A DNA stretch of 64,000 bases from Lepturacanthus savala (GCA_030544235.1 CM060464.1:21879652-21943651), one strand, 5' to 3'. Counted from the first letter of the stretch, positions 12,160 through 24,060 are shown. The notes: generated by a model from the sequence alone, not told the origin. A program made the numbers and translations.

Positions 12160-13330
12160 TTTGAGTCCATAAGAACATGCTAATATTTATAAATGGACCT
12201 CAAAATTAGACTGGGAAATGGCTAAATAAGGCTCCTATGTCTCTTCACTTCTGTTACAGTATTCAGGGATCAGATGGTTCCAACATACCAACACTAAAGG
12301 TGCAGTGGCTTCATCATCACTAGAACAGGAGTCCCTCAGGTAACCCTGCCACTGCTCAGCACTCAAACATCCGACTTTCTCTGTGTAAACATAATGACTT
12401 CCCATTTTCCTCTAGAGACCGAGCCAATTGAGTCATTCCAATTCAAGGGGAAAAATTTTATCAACCTAAAATGGGATCTCATAGAGACCGTTTTGCCACA
12501 AAGTGAAAAGTCTGTCTTCATCTGCTCACTCCTGCCAATAAACACAGCTTTGGCTACAGCACAGTGGTTCTTAGTTTCAAAATGGCTCCAAAATAAAGCA
12601 CTCATTTCTTCAAGTAGCTGCATCCTAAATCGCTGCCTTGCTCCCAATAGAACATCATATATCATAAGATCATATACAGTATATCATATATTTGCCATTG
12701 AACAGTGTGATTTCAGACACTTACAATTCACCATCATTTTTCATCATCACTGGCAGCTGCAACTGTAGCACAACAGTCATTTTTGCATGAATAAAATCAA
12801 ATGTGATGCTTTTTAAGGGGGCTGTTACCAAATAGTAACAATAAATAACTAGTGTACATGCCATAGATAGCATTTTGTGTTGGGTAGACTTACTCTGAGT
12901 TCCACTCAATCACGGGCAGCTAAGCAGCAATAGGCTTGGCTAGTACTTGGATTTGAGACCTGAGCTACAACAAGAAGTGGTGTTTTGGGGACAATAGGGG
13001 CCAGTCTTACCTCTGGTCCAAAAGGTATGCTGTAATGTTTCCATGACGCCTAAGAAAATTGAATTATTGAGTTAGTCTGAACAAAACCAGACTTTTAAAT
13101 TACATGTAAACATGTTAAGTAGACTGGAGTTGGACTAAAACACCCAGATAACACAATTGAAATTGGACTAGAGCTGGATGAGGTGATCTATGCATGAGCA
13201 AGACATCTGTGCCAAACTCTAACCCGGAAGCTTAACAGTATGCAAAATGTAAACTGAGTAACTCAAACCAGAAGTAGACCCTAACTAGGTAAGTGGAGTA
13301 AACACAAAGTATGTGTCCATCATACCAGTT
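12160..13330. other. No gene seen
   Basis: A 124-codon plus-strand open frame (12394-12768) and a 100-codon frame on the opposite strand overlap here. Neither has a recognisable domain or splice context. CATATATCAT-like repeats lie at 12655-12692. Confidence 0.45.
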
Positions 13331-13848
13331 TACACTACTGCTCAAAAGTTTGGGGTCACTTAGAAATTTCCTTATTTTTGTAAGAAAAGCACTGTTTTTA
13401 CAATGAAGATAACTTTAAACTAATCAGAAATACATTCTATACACAGCTAAAATGGTAAATGACTATTCTAGCTTCAAAAGTCTGGTTTTTGGTGCAATAT
13501 CTACATAAGTGTATAGAGGCCCATTTCCAGCAACTATCACTCCAGTGTTCTAATGGTACAATGTGTTTGCTCATTGCATCAGGAGGTTAATGGATGATTA
13601 GAAAACCTTTGTGCAATCATGTTAGCACAGCTGACAACAGTTTAGCTAGTTAGAGAAGCTAGAAAACTGACCTTCCTCTGACAAAAGCAACGTTTGAAGG
13701 AAAAAATTATTTCAAATATAAATCATTATTTTCAGTGTCTTGAATATATTTTCCATTCAATTTACAATTCATTACAATTTTTTACAATTAATACATTCAA
13801 ATAAAATAGTGACTTTTCATGGAAAACATACTTTTGAATGGTAGTGTA
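13331..13848 (+). mobile_element. Tc1/mariner-like MITE, complete copy
   Basis: 518 bp bounded by TACACTACTGCTCAAAAGTT on the left and the inverted counterpart ending GAATGGTAGTGTA on the right. This is consistent with a TA target site. There is no transposase frame, so the element is nonautonomous. It is the most complete of the copies here (others at 3978, 7690, 38742 and 47479, and a terminal-repeat piece at 37989). Superfamily assignment rests on the TA-flanked inverted ends and is moderately sure. Confidence 0.75.
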
Positions 13849-14049
13849 CCTCTGGGTGGTAACTTGCTAGTTTTGCTTGATTGATTTGCTTGACTTCTGC
13901 TGTCAAAAAAGGTCGTCAGGAAACGGTACAAGCTGAGTGTATCACCGCCTATCGTAGTGAAGGCAACATGACTTCATTCAATAAATCAATATATCACCCG
14001 CACATGTAGACTGGGACAATGACAGCAGTTCTAGACTAGTTCTAGATCT

Positions 14050-14923
<874 letters not shown>

Positions 14924-15247
14924 GTCAGTCAGTCATTTTCTATACCCGATTATTCCTCATTAGGGTCGCATTGCGGCGAGAGGCAGGGATACACCCCAGA
15001 TGGTCGCCAGCCTATTGTGGAGAAGACACACCATTCACTTACACATTCACACCTACGGGCAATTGAGAGTCTCAGCATGTTTTTGGACTGTGGGAGGAAG
15101 CTGGAGAACCCAGTGAAAACCCACACAGATACAGGGAAACTCCACACAAAAAGGTCATAGACCCAGGACCAAGGAGGTCTTGAACCTGCGACCTTCTTGC
15201 TGTGAGGCAACAGCACTAACCCCTGCACCACCGTGTCGCCCTCCCTA
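14924..15247 (-). mobile_element. tRNA-headed SINE with GACT tail
   Basis: Read on the minus strand, it starts with GGCGACACGGTGGTGCAGGG, continues with a tRNA-like head (TTAGTGCTGTTGCCTCACAG) and a B-box-like GGTTCAAGACC, and ends with TATAGAAAATGACTGACTGA. The 8-bp duplication GTGATTTA flanks it at 14916-14923 and 15248-15255. The segment after the head is slightly shortened relative to the 32433 copy. Confidence 0.8.
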
Positions 15248-15255
15248 GTGATTTA

Positions 15256-15950
15256 TTTGAATACAAGTACATGTTGGATGCAAATGCATATTAATAATTA
15301 GAATAAAAACAATGTTAAAAAACTTGATTTTATTCCTGGCCTATTCTGTGACACGCGAGGTGGGAATCTCATATTACAACATCCAAGCTGCTCATCATTT
15401 TTTTCCATTAGGCCATGAGCAACTGCATGAACGACTGTTGCCTTGACACATGTTTGATGAACGATCACAGAGCTTAACCCTCAGCAACAAATACACTTCG
15501 TTTCCTGTGGCTGCTTTGGAACAAAAGCTACTCTGTGTTTCCCAGTAGAAAGCTTGTAATGTGAACTAGCAGCTGTAAAGAAATATTTGGCTTCCATTAT
15601 CCATGTTTCCATCGGAATGGGTTAGCCATGTTTAATGTTGCCCAGAGGCAGAGACAAGGATATGCATACTATGGTAATATGAATGAATATGAATGGGCCC
15701 ATCGCTGAATAAGTTTAACTTAATCATGTGAGTTAAAGTTATTCAAAAAGTTGTTGTCATCTTGCATTTAACAAATTAACTATGTTTTGATGTTATGCTT
15801 TGAGAGTGCAAAAACCATGTCAAGCAAATTTCACACATGCACATAAAAGTATGTTGATGAAACAGAGCTAATAACAATAACTTAATGCAGCTCAGATGCA
15901 GATAGTGGAAATTTCAAATTACAAACAGTGTACCATATCATTACATTCAA
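15256..15950. other. No gene seen
   Basis: Unremarkable sequence between two SINE copies. A short repeated GAATATGAATGAATATGAATG patch lies at about 15680-15698. Confidence 0.5.
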
Positions 15951-16235
15951 TTCATTCATCTTCTATACCCCCTTATTCCTCATTAGGGTCACAGGGGTCT
16001 GCTGGAGCCTATCCCAGCGTATTACAGGCGAGAGGCAGGGATACACCCCAGATGTTCGCCAGCCAATCATGGGGCACACACACCATTCACACCTATGGAC
16101 AATTTAGAGTTTTCAATTAACCTCAGCATGTTTTTGGAAGCCAGAGAACCCACACAGACACAGGGAGAACATGCAAACTCTACACAGAAAGGTCTTGAAC
16201 CTGCAACCTTCTTGCTGTGAGGCAACAGCACTAAC

Positions 16236-16239
<4 letters not shown>
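15951..16239 (-). mobile_element. tRNA-headed SINE, 5'-truncated
   Basis: Same family as 14924-15247 and same orientation. It keeps the 3' tail block TCTATACCCCCTTATTCCTC and the internal GGGATACACCCCAGATG. It breaks off at the CTAACCCC of the tRNA-like head, where a (TA)n array begins. No duplication was found. Confidence 0.8.

Positions 16240-16280
<41 letters not shown>
16239..16280. repeat. (TA)n microsatellite
   Basis: 42-bp pure TA array at the truncated head of the SINE. Confidence 0.95.
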
Positions 16281-16283
<3 letters not shown>

Positions 16284-16489
16284 TCAGAAAAGAAGAAAAG
16301 CACAGCAAATACCAAACAGCCAGGTTACCAGGTTTTCACGAGCAATAATAAGTAAATCAGTTTAGCAGCTCTTCAGTAGCATAAACAAAACAGTAAAATC
16401 AAATACGGCACAATATATACTAAAACTACAAAGTGATCATTGAATGTTGGTAAATATGGGTGGCTAATAGAATTTGGAATCCGATAGTA

Positions 16490-16515
16490 AGGAATAATCG
16501 GGTATAGAAAATGAC
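16490..16515 (+). mobile_element. SINE 3'-end scrap
   Basis: GGAATAATCGGGTATAGAAA matches the tail block of the SINE family (GGAATAAGCAGGTATAGAAA). The rest of the element is absent. It is in the opposite orientation to the copy at 15951. Confidence 0.55.
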
Positions 16516-17596
16516 CACCTGCTTCACTTTAGCCCAACCATTCATACCAAATCATTTTTCTCAGACTCCAAAGGGAGCACATAAATATATTTTCATTTGA
16601 TTGTTCATAAGACCTATATCCAGACTTTTATGAAGGACATTTTTGTATACCTTAAGTATTTTAGATTTATGTGACATTTAAATGTTAATTATGCATAAAA
16701 TGTGCACATATATGTTTTTTTTGACATGATTCAATAAAATAATAACATTTTGACATTCATAAACATTTGACATTTTCCCATGATTAAAGTCTGATGAATG
16801 TGCCTGGTATCAAAATAAAACACATAAAAACTGCTATTATAATATGTTTTATGAAAAATGATTCAATGGGATATGCAAATAGTGCATGTTTATTTCATAT
16901 TTAACTAATTTTCACATTTAAATGTGTTATTTTAGAAAATCTATAATACAAGTGGAGTGGTGTCTGACCTTATACACGATGAACAGTCTTTTTGCTGCAG
17001 GAATCCGGTTAAACAGGAAGTGAGCGGCCTCAAAACAGTTGTCTCCTACAGTTTTTGGAAGTTTTCCAGATTTATCCATTTTGCCATTTAACGAACTACA
17101 TAATCATCCTCCCTACACGCCAACCATTTCTTAGTAAGTGATCTTATATGTACGACATCCGAACTGGTCAGTCGATAACATCGGAAGCAGGTGTTTGGTA
17201 ACAACTATGTCGCTGTCCAGTTGTAGGCATCACTACTAGACAGCAGCTTTATAACTGTTCATCCAAGTTTAGACAGACTGTCTCCTCTGGCTCCAAGGAC
17301 AAGGTCCAGCATATGTTCCTGCACTGGCGAGCAGCTCATTGGCCGTCTGCTGCCTTCCATCCAGGAACCTGCGTGACACTAGGTGGAGGAAAATGGCAGG
17401 AAGTTTCGCCAGTGACCCTATAGGCATACATCTAGTTAACCATCTGCTCCAAATCTTTCCATGAGAAGGCACACGACACCCCCGGATCACCGGCCCGCTC
17501 ACACAAGCTACATCATTCCACACAACCAGCTGGAATAAGACTCACTGCTCATAATTCCTCACCATGCAACATAACTGCATGCGTTGATGTCTGTTG
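16516..17596. other. No gene seen; GC-richer patch 16960-17560
   Basis: The first half is AT-rich. The second half is GC-richer, with an 84-codon minus-strand frame (17269-17523) that resembles nothing I know. It may be part of an unrecognised transposon. Confidence 0.45.
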
Positions 17597-17823
17597 TTAT
17601 TTAACACAGTTTATTTTTACATAGTTTCCACAGCACAGCCCCGCGTAAACTCGGAATTTGCCAACTTTGGCACGTTTTTAACCTGGGAAATGACAGTCTC
17701 CCATGTAAGTTATTCATTTCATGCATCTCATTCTTTTCAGTGTTGCTTATTTTATGGTATTCTGGACCCATGCATTAATGAATACTCATTATACTTGCAC
17801 CTAGAGCTACAGCTGTACACACC
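17597..17823 (+). repeat. Direct duplication, copy 1
   Basis: Shares long near-identical blocks with 18436-18668, including CATTTCATGCATCTCATTCT, TGGACCCATGCATTAATGAA and CACCTAGAGCTACAGCTGTA. The copies are about 840 bp apart in the same orientation. The blocks are noncoding in both. Confidence 0.85.
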
Positions 17824-18329
17824 CTGATGCCAGTTGGTAAAAAAAAAATGTTCTACATGTTATTTTTTGTCTTAAAATAGACCAAGTATACATAATCAAG
17901 AGATTTTTTTTTTATTTATTTTCTTATTTTTTTGTAGTTTTTTGTGTTCTTTGCCATATGGCAACACTGTACAGTGGAAAAAATAAAACAGTGTTAATAA
18001 CACTGTAATAATCTTGTAATAACATTTAAAATGGTTAATAATGTGTCAAATATTATAAAATGCAACATGTATTACTATAGTGTGTCCAACAACATATTAC
18101 TAATAATCTTACTACAACTAACATTCAAATGTAAGTCTGTCAAACTGATGGATTTGAAAAAATAACTATATTATGGGTCCATAAAGATTACAATGTGCTT
18201 CTGGGCAATGTAGGTCTATCACTACACACAATGCTAACAGCATGCCAGTCCAGCAACTCCATGGTGGTAGCAAAGTACACATTATAACAGCTTTCCATTG
18301 TAAAATGATGAAATAAACCTATTCCTAAA

Positions 18330-18331
<2 letters not shown>
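17824..18331. other. Spacer between duplicated segments
   Basis: AT-rich, with a TTGCCATATGGCAA palindrome near 17952-17965 and a CAGTGTTAATAACACTG palindrome at 17989-18005. No gene seen. Confidence 0.5.

Positions 18332-18367
<36 letters not shown>
18332..18367. repeat. (TA)n microsatellite
   Basis: 36-bp pure TA array. Confidence 0.95.
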
Positions 18368-18369
<2 letters not shown>

Positions 18370-18405
18370 CTGGTGGTGTACTGTGTATGTGCACAAAATG
18401 GATTT

Positions 18406-18421
18406 GTTGCCATATGGCAAC
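18406..18421. repeat. Perfect palindrome GTTGCCATATGGCAAC
   Basis: A 16-bp perfect palindrome. Its core also occurs at about 17952, upstream in the spacer. It may be a remnant of a transposon end. Confidence 0.6.
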
Positions 18422-18435
18422 GTCATTACCATCGA

Positions 18436-18668
18436 GGGTTAACGCAGTTGATTTTACATGGTTTCCATCAACACAGCCCCGCATAACCTCATAACCTCAA
18501 AATTTGCCAACTTTGGTACATTTTTAGCCTAGAAAATTTACAGGACAGTCTGTGTGTAATGCATTTCATGCATCTCATTCTTTTCAGTGTTGCTGATTTT
18601 ATGGTATGCTGGACCCATGCATTAATGAATACTCATTATACTTGCACCTAGAGCTACAGCTGTACTGT
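18436..18668 (+). repeat. Direct duplication, copy 2
   Basis: Second copy of the 17597-17823 segment. It differs by substitutions and a small duplication (CATAACCTCATAACCTC at 18482-18498). Homology ends abruptly after AGCTACAGCTGTAC. Confidence 0.85.
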
Positions 18669-19034
18669 TTGCAAGACTTCTCATTTTTAATGAGGCCTAG
18701 ATGTTGGGTAGTATTTTATATATATATGTGTGTGTGCGTGTGTGTGTGTGTTTATACTGTGTATGTGTTGTGTTTTTGAACGTCTCACCGTTTTGACACG
18801 CAGCCACACCTTCATGCCAGGTGCTGTTAACCTCCCAACATCTGTGTGTGTTTTTTTAATGCACAAAGGTTCCTTGACATGAAGTTTCTAAAAATATTGA
18901 GAGCCTTATTACATTGTTTGCAATGTCCTGCAACAAAGCCATTATTGATAAGGGATGATGTGAAAATATAGATGAACTTTGTGTTGTGGACTGATCTGGA
19001 CAAAAAAAAAATTAGGCTGAATCTTCAGCTATGG
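18669..19034. other. No gene seen
   Basis: Contains a short TG-rich run at 18726-18750 and is otherwise featureless. Confidence 0.5.
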
Positions 19035-19162
19035 AAAGTGTATCAACATTTTACATCATTTTATGAACCAAACAACTAATTGAATAATCATATCAATAAT
19101 TAATAAATGATGATTAATCAATGATTAATCAACTATCAAAATAGTCAGTTGCAGCCCTATCA
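19035..19162 (-). mobile_element. ATTAATC/GGTTCATAAAAT repeat, fragment
   Basis: On the minus strand it reads ATAGGGCTGCAACTGACTAT, then ATTAATC-rich sequence, then TTAGTTGTTTGGTTCATAAA. This is the 5' part of the family seen at 25185-25500 and 34545-34880. It resembles a very common teleost repeat that starts 'GGGCTGCAACTAA'. Confidence 0.6.
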
Positions 19163-19842
19163 TCAACCACCAGTACTACATTTATATTACACTGATTATT
19201 GTCTTGTGTAGTTTTATTAAATGGATCATTTTTGATTGATTTAGACCAAAAAATAAAAAAGGAAGATTAAAAATGAATCCGACATGAGATAAAAAAAAAT
19301 AAAGGAGGAGAGCCAATAATAATTATTATGACTTAAAAAATAAGATTAAATTGTCAAGTAGCACTAACAATAAGAAAAAATGGAATAATAAGCAAACACA
19401 TAATCCTTTATATTAAAAGCTAGAACAAACTCGATTGAAAAGGTGCATTTAGTCAATTCTGATCTTCTCCTGTGATGATTTTTTTTTTTGTTTCTATCAG
19501 TGAGCTGAAGTGTTTCTCCCTCTCCTTATTTCCATCTTTTAATCCTCTTATCGGTTTCCTTCCCCCACACGTGTTCTCTCCACAGCCAAAAGGGGGCAAC
19601 AAAGTGGCACTTTTCAACGTCCTGAAACAGCAAAAAGCCCCCAACACTTGACACTTGCACATGTTTTAGTTTCTCCTTCACACAGCCTCACCTCTCTCCT
19701 CTGTTATCCACTTCTGTAAACTCAGTCCTCGTTCTTTAACTCCCCACACGACTCATACTTTATCTGTTTGCTGTTGACAAAAAAAACAAAGATGCAGAAG
19801 TCCAACATCAAGTGGCTCAACCTCTTTGCCAAACACCGTTCT
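19163..19842. other. No gene seen
   Basis: A-rich sequence, then increasingly pyrimidine-rich sequence towards the candidate promoter region. Confidence 0.5.

Positions 19843-19876
<34 letters not shown>
19843..19876. repeat. (TG)n microsatellite
   Basis: 34-bp pure TG array, about 200 bp upstream of the (TC)n tract. Confidence 0.95.
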
Positions 19877-19879
<3 letters not shown>

Positions 19880-20066
19880 ATCCACTTCTATTGGCTCCTT
19901 ATTTCTAATAACACAATAAGTATCACAATAGACATATGTGTGGGTTTTAATATTAACAAAATATATTTCTTTATTTTTTATATAATTTATTCACACATTG
20001 CTCTCTTTATCTCTCTCTCAGTGTGTGTATATGGTGTTAGATTTTAAAGGACGTGAGAAGTCGACG

Positions 20067-20069
<3 letters not shown>

Positions 20070-20117
<48 letters not shown>

Positions 20118-20125
20118 TCTCTCTC
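20070..20125. repeat. (TC)n tract
   Basis: 56 bp of TC dinucleotides with one C insertion, followed by CCCCCCCTCC. Such GA/CT tracts are frequent next to vertebrate promoters and can adopt triplex structure. Its position at the upstream edge of the CpG-richer block supports a promoter reading. Confidence 0.9.
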
Positions 20126-20134
20126 CCCCCCTCC

Positions 20135-20269
20135 ATGGCCGCTCTGCGCTCTCTCGTGGACTCTCTTCAGGCACTTTGGATAAAAGCCTCCGCAAGAAAT
20201 GGCAGATTTCATGTCTCTCGTCTGTTCTTCTCGGGGCAGGTGGTGAAGTATCTTGAGGGAACCGAATGA
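20135..20269 (+). CDS. Short open frame in good Kozak context (possible uORF)
   Basis: The ATG sits in CCATGGCC and opens a 44-residue frame (MAALRSLVDSLQALWIKASA at its start), ending at TGA 20267-20269. The first half could form an amphipathic helix. No known family is recognised. If the surrounding block is a 5' UTR, this would be an upstream open reading frame able to dampen translation. If the transcription start is further downstream, it is never translated. It is equally possible that it is accidental. Confidence 0.2.
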   Translation: MAALRSLVDSLQALWIKASARNGRFHVSRLFFSGQVVKYLEGTE

Positions 20270-20701
20270 GGAGAGAGATGTGTTTTTAACAGAATTAGTA
20301 TTATTTTCTGCGAGGAGGGAAACCAAAGAAAAGGCGCATCTCTTGCGTCCAGTTTTTTTCCCCTGGCCACTGAGCCAAAAAGTGGGGTTTCTCTTTTTTT
20401 TTTTCCTCCTGGTTTAAATCTCAGACGCGGACACTCTCCTCCTTATCCCTCCATCCTTTACGCTCTCTCCTTTCCGCGAAGAGATCGTGCCCCCCTCCCC
20501 ATTCCCCTCCTCCTCTTCTTAGACTACAGCCCCCCTCTTATCCTCTCCTTCGATTTTTGAGGAGAACCCAAAAGGAGCGACTCAAGGCTTTGCGCTTTTT
20601 CTTCAACCATCCAGCGCCGCAACTAAGGATTTTAAAGTCAATTCAACTGGACTTGGTTTGTTATATCGTGATTATTTTGACAGTGAAGTAAATTACGCAT
20701 C

Positions 20702-20709
20702 TATATAAG
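20702..20709 (+). promoter_or_regulatory. TATA-like box
   Basis: TATATAAG within the CpG-richer block. The expected start site would be about 20730-20740, next to GTTTGGTTGGGG. Single-motif evidence only. Confidence 0.25.
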
Positions 20710-20807
20710 AAACCAGTTTGGTTGGGGGGGAGATCCAGGACTCTGACCTGTGAGGGACGCGTTTCTGAGGGGAAAAAAAGTGAGAAAAGGGAAGAAGATA
20801 TCATCAA

Positions 20808-20848
20808 AACGCACACACGCACACGCATGAACACACACGCGCGCACAC
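20808..20848. repeat. Imperfect (CA)n
   Basis: CA-rich run broken by CG dinucleotides (ACACGCGCGCACACA). The CGs fit an unmethylated promoter region. Confidence 0.7.
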
Positions 20849-22039
20849 AAATGTCTTTCCAGATGGATCGAGTGAAATAAAACCAAAAAGAAGAAGAGGA
20901 GAAACCCCGCATTTAAGCCAATCCACCGCTGTCTGGATATGGATTGATTACTTTTTTTATCGATCAAACAGAGGGTCTCACCCCTCGGGGTTTCACCCGA
21001 GGCAAACTTGGACTTTGTCGGAGGTTAAAAGAGCGAAAAGTAAAGAAACCGCAATCCCATCTTCCCTTTGAGATGAGATGTTCTCTTTCAACGCTTCTGA
21101 ATTGATTAATCATTGATCGATCCATCCGTGACACCACACCTGCAAAGTGGGATCTCACTGATCGATTATCTCCACAGCGCTAATCTCGACTTTCTGCCCT
21201 CCACCCTAAAACAAATCCTGCAATAATAAAAAAAAGAAGCTTGTAATCAAAGACTATAAACACCCACCGTTTACGTCTCCGTAGGAATGTCACGGGAATG
21301 CTGGATGTGTGTAATGAAGCTTTCTGGAGAAACATTAAAACGATGCAGCAGAGACAGAAAGTTCCATAATCTGTTGTATTCCTGTCTATAAACTGGTTTG
21401 ATAAACGCAGGAGTTTAATCGGGATTATTGGAAGTTATCTCATTTACAGCGACTTTTTGTTTCCTGCCCCGGACAGAGACGGAGACATTTAAGGTCCATC
21501 TACTTGTCTCCGTTTTAACATCCCGCACTAACGGAGGGAGGAGGAGGAGGAGAGAAGAGATGCTCCGTTAACTGCGGTTAATTGGAGCGGACTTTTGTTC
21601 TCTTCGGGAGAAGGAAAAGAAAAAAAAGGTGGATTTTCATCCTTTTTCGAGGCAGGTGACACTTTTTTTCCCCGTTAGAAGCTTTAATTCTCGGTGCCGG
21701 ACGCGACCTCTTCCGTCCCTTTTTTTATTTAAACCATCCCGTCCCGTCAGTTTGGAGCAAAGAGAGAGAGAGAGAGATAAAAAGAGAGAGAGAAACTGCG
21801 TCGGTGAGAGATTTGGACTCAGAAGCGCGAGGAGAAACCAGAGGTTGGATTTATTTTAAACATCTGGTCCAGATTGTGTCATCGGCGCGTGCTTTGGATA
21901 CAGGATCAGTAACCCCGGAACACCAGGTGAGCGCTCCTGGGTTTTTTGCGCGTGCACGCGCGCACGTGTGAGGGGATTAAACCTCTATGAAGCGCGTGTG
22001 TGTATTCGAGATAGAGAGGTGAGAGAGATGTGCGCGTGG

Positions 22040-22084
<45 letters not shown>
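22040..22084. repeat. (TG)n microsatellite
   Basis: Pure TG array about 115 bp downstream of the candidate donor, inside the presumed first intron. Confidence 0.95.
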
Positions 22085-22087
<3 letters not shown>

Positions 22088-22949
22088 GCGGCAGAGAGAG
22101 CGTTTTTACGCATGAGGGAGAAAGGCGTGTATGTGTGTGCGTGCGTGCACACGCGTGCATGAGAGAGAGAACCTAAAGAAAACTGAGGGCATTTACACCA
22201 AGTCTTTCACTCGACTATTTTTGGTCCTTGAACTTATCGTCAGGCCATTTGGCTGCTCATTACTTATTCATCGAACGGTGTGAGCGCGCGTGCGCGTGCG
22301 TGTGTGAGAGAGTATCTGTGTGAAGCAACAAGAATGCGCTAAAAGCCGGACATCATGTGTGAAAGACTTTCCAGGGAGAATCAGACAGAAATCTATTGCA
22401 GGGGAAACACACTTAAAGTGTCGAAAATCGACTTTTTTACTCAGTTTGGATTGTTGTTTATTTCCCACATCTTTTCCCTTTATATTGACGAATTCCCTCC
22501 AAATAAAAGCCTAACAGTAATAAAGCAATCTCTGCAAAATGTGAAGACCTACAAACTTTTCGACACGTGCCTATTTGTCTTTTCTTTAAAAGACATAGGA
22601 AGCTGAATGTTCCCTTCAAACCAGTCAGCGATGAAGCACCTTTGGGTGAAAGGGTGCCATTTTGCTTCCACTGTATAATTTTCCCATTTGTTCAAGTCTT
22701 CCCAAACACAGACACTGCTTGTCTGGAGAGCTTTATAGCCCAGCAGGTGTTTTCTCTCCCTCCCTTCCTCTCTGCAAGTGTGTGTAGGAAGAGAGAGTGT
22801 GTGTGTGTCGGTGTGTGAGGGCTACGACAGGATAGTGTGTGTTTGTAGTGTATATTGGTGTGGGTGTGTTGGGTGGGCGGTGGGGGGGTAGAAGAAGACA
22901 GAGTGCATGTGTGTTGTGTAATTGCATGTTACATTATGACAGTGCACAC

Positions 22950-22950
<1 letters not shown>
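22085..22950. other. Presumed intron start; no gene seen
   Basis: CpG-containing sequence continues to about 22310 (GAGCGCGCGTGCGCGTGCG at 22282-22300) and then fades. Open frames here are short and partly low-complexity. Confidence 0.4.

Positions 22951-22989
<39 letters not shown>
22951..22989. repeat. (CA)n microsatellite
   Basis: Pure CA array, in inverted orientation to the (TG)n array 100 bp downstream. Confidence 0.95.
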
Positions 22990-22991
<2 letters not shown>

Positions 22992-23090
22992 GGAGAGATG
23001 CGTGGGGTTTAATTATCTTGGCTGTTTTGCAACAAGGTGCACATCAATAGTCAGAACGCAGGGAGACCCAGCACCCATCAGAGGCTGCAG

Positions 23091-23094
23091 GTGT

Positions 23095-23164
<70 letters not shown>
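23091..23164. repeat. (TG)n microsatellite
   Basis: 74-bp TG array with one TATG and one TGCG interruption. It is complementary to the CA array at 22951-22989, so the two could pair as a long hairpin in RNA. Confidence 0.95.
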
Positions 23165-23634
23165 TGATTTACAGTGTGAAGCCACTGTTGTATAGATCTG
23201 CTCTGTAGATGGACTGGCAAGAGAAGAACTCTGTCGAACTGACCCAACACTGGCCATCTATTATTGGGATGGGGAGTGGGGGGTATAGTTTACAGCAGGG
23301 ATAAGAAGAAGAATAAAAGACTAGAGAAGTATTCAGAATGTAAAAAACAAAAAAACACTCTACTATTACAAGTGAAACCCTACTAAACCCTACATATTAT
23401 ATGCAAAATGTACCTAAAATATTCACAATAGGAAGTAGATGTAGATGAAGCCAGCTGCACTTGATATGAATTTAGGTATATATATATATATTTCACATAG
23501 GATAAGAGAATAATGATGGATTGTGAGATTGTTAATAAGTGAGGAAATAAGGGGAAATCATTCTTCAGTGGAATTGCTGACAACTCCAACATCTTAAAAT
23601 GTGACAATAAGCCGGGTTAAATGTAACAAGGCAC
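23165..23634. other. No gene seen
   Basis: AT-rich intron-like sequence with a short TA run at 23477-23490. Confidence 0.5.
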
Positions 23635-24060
23635 TACGGCTGTCGGGTAAATGCTGTGGAGAAAAGATCTAATTTATCCTTCTAGTGTAGTGGAATAGAG
23701 GTGTAATTGAAAATGAAATAGTCAAGTAGAGCACTAGTGTGTCAGAATTGTACTAAAGTACTTGAGTAAATGTACTTACCAGAGGCGTCAAAAGCATTCC
23801 CATTCATTACTCAGGTAGAAGTCTAGATATTAGGGTTTAAAATACTTCTGTAGGAATTTAAGTATTAAATCTTTTTACTCAAGTTTTAAGTGACAAACAT
23901 GTCTGTAATAGGAGAAACATGCCTATTTTCAAAATGTAAGGTGTAGAAAAGTACAGATTATTGTGTGAAAACGTAAGAGTAGAAGTGGTCTGAAAAAAAA
24001 TGGGCTGAAAAACACCCATTTTTCTACTTTCTACTACTTTTTGTACTTCATTTCTTGACA
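23635..24060 (+). mobile_element. Dispersed repeat with GTACTTGAGTAAATGTACTT end
   Basis: The left part contains GTAAATGCTGTGGAGAAAAG and TACTTGAGTAAATGTACTTA, blocks of a very common teleost nonautonomous repeat. The right part (TTAGGGTTTAAAATACTTCT, then AAATCTTTTTACTCAAG) is shared with 51765-51930 and 62850-63510. It may be two adjoining repeats of the same broad type. Confidence 0.6.

Larger units (their letters stand above)
20126..21926 (+). promoter_or_regulatory. Candidate promoter and noncoding first exon
   Basis: This block has more CpG and complex sequence than its surroundings, especially 20130-20620 and 21470-21960, where motifs such as GGACGCGACC, GAAGCGCGAGG and CATCGGCGCGTGC occur. 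A TATA-like TATATAAG lies at 20702-20709. The block ends at CACCAG|GTGAGCGC, a near-consensus splice donor (GT at 21927-21928). No long open frame reaches the donor. If transcribed, this would be a 5' UTR exon with the start codon in a later exon outside the window. The transcription start is unknown. It may be near the (TC)n tract or about 30 bp downstream of the TATA-like box. The gene cannot be named. The evidence is composition plus one splice site, so this remains an inference. Confidence 0.45.

Noticed and set aside
12363..12768. 124-codon plus and 100-codon minus frames overlapping
   Set aside because: Ordinary composition, but both strands are open, no known motif and no exon signals. 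Consistent with a local lack of stop codons.
21629..21859. 76-codon frame in the candidate first exon as the start of a protein
   Set aside because: Stops at 21857-21859 before the splice donor and is dominated by Arg/Glu from a GAGAGA run, so it is unlikely to be coding.
22855..23208. 117-codon frame with Thr-His and Val-Cys repeats
   Set aside because: Translation of (CA)n and (TG)n microsatellites.
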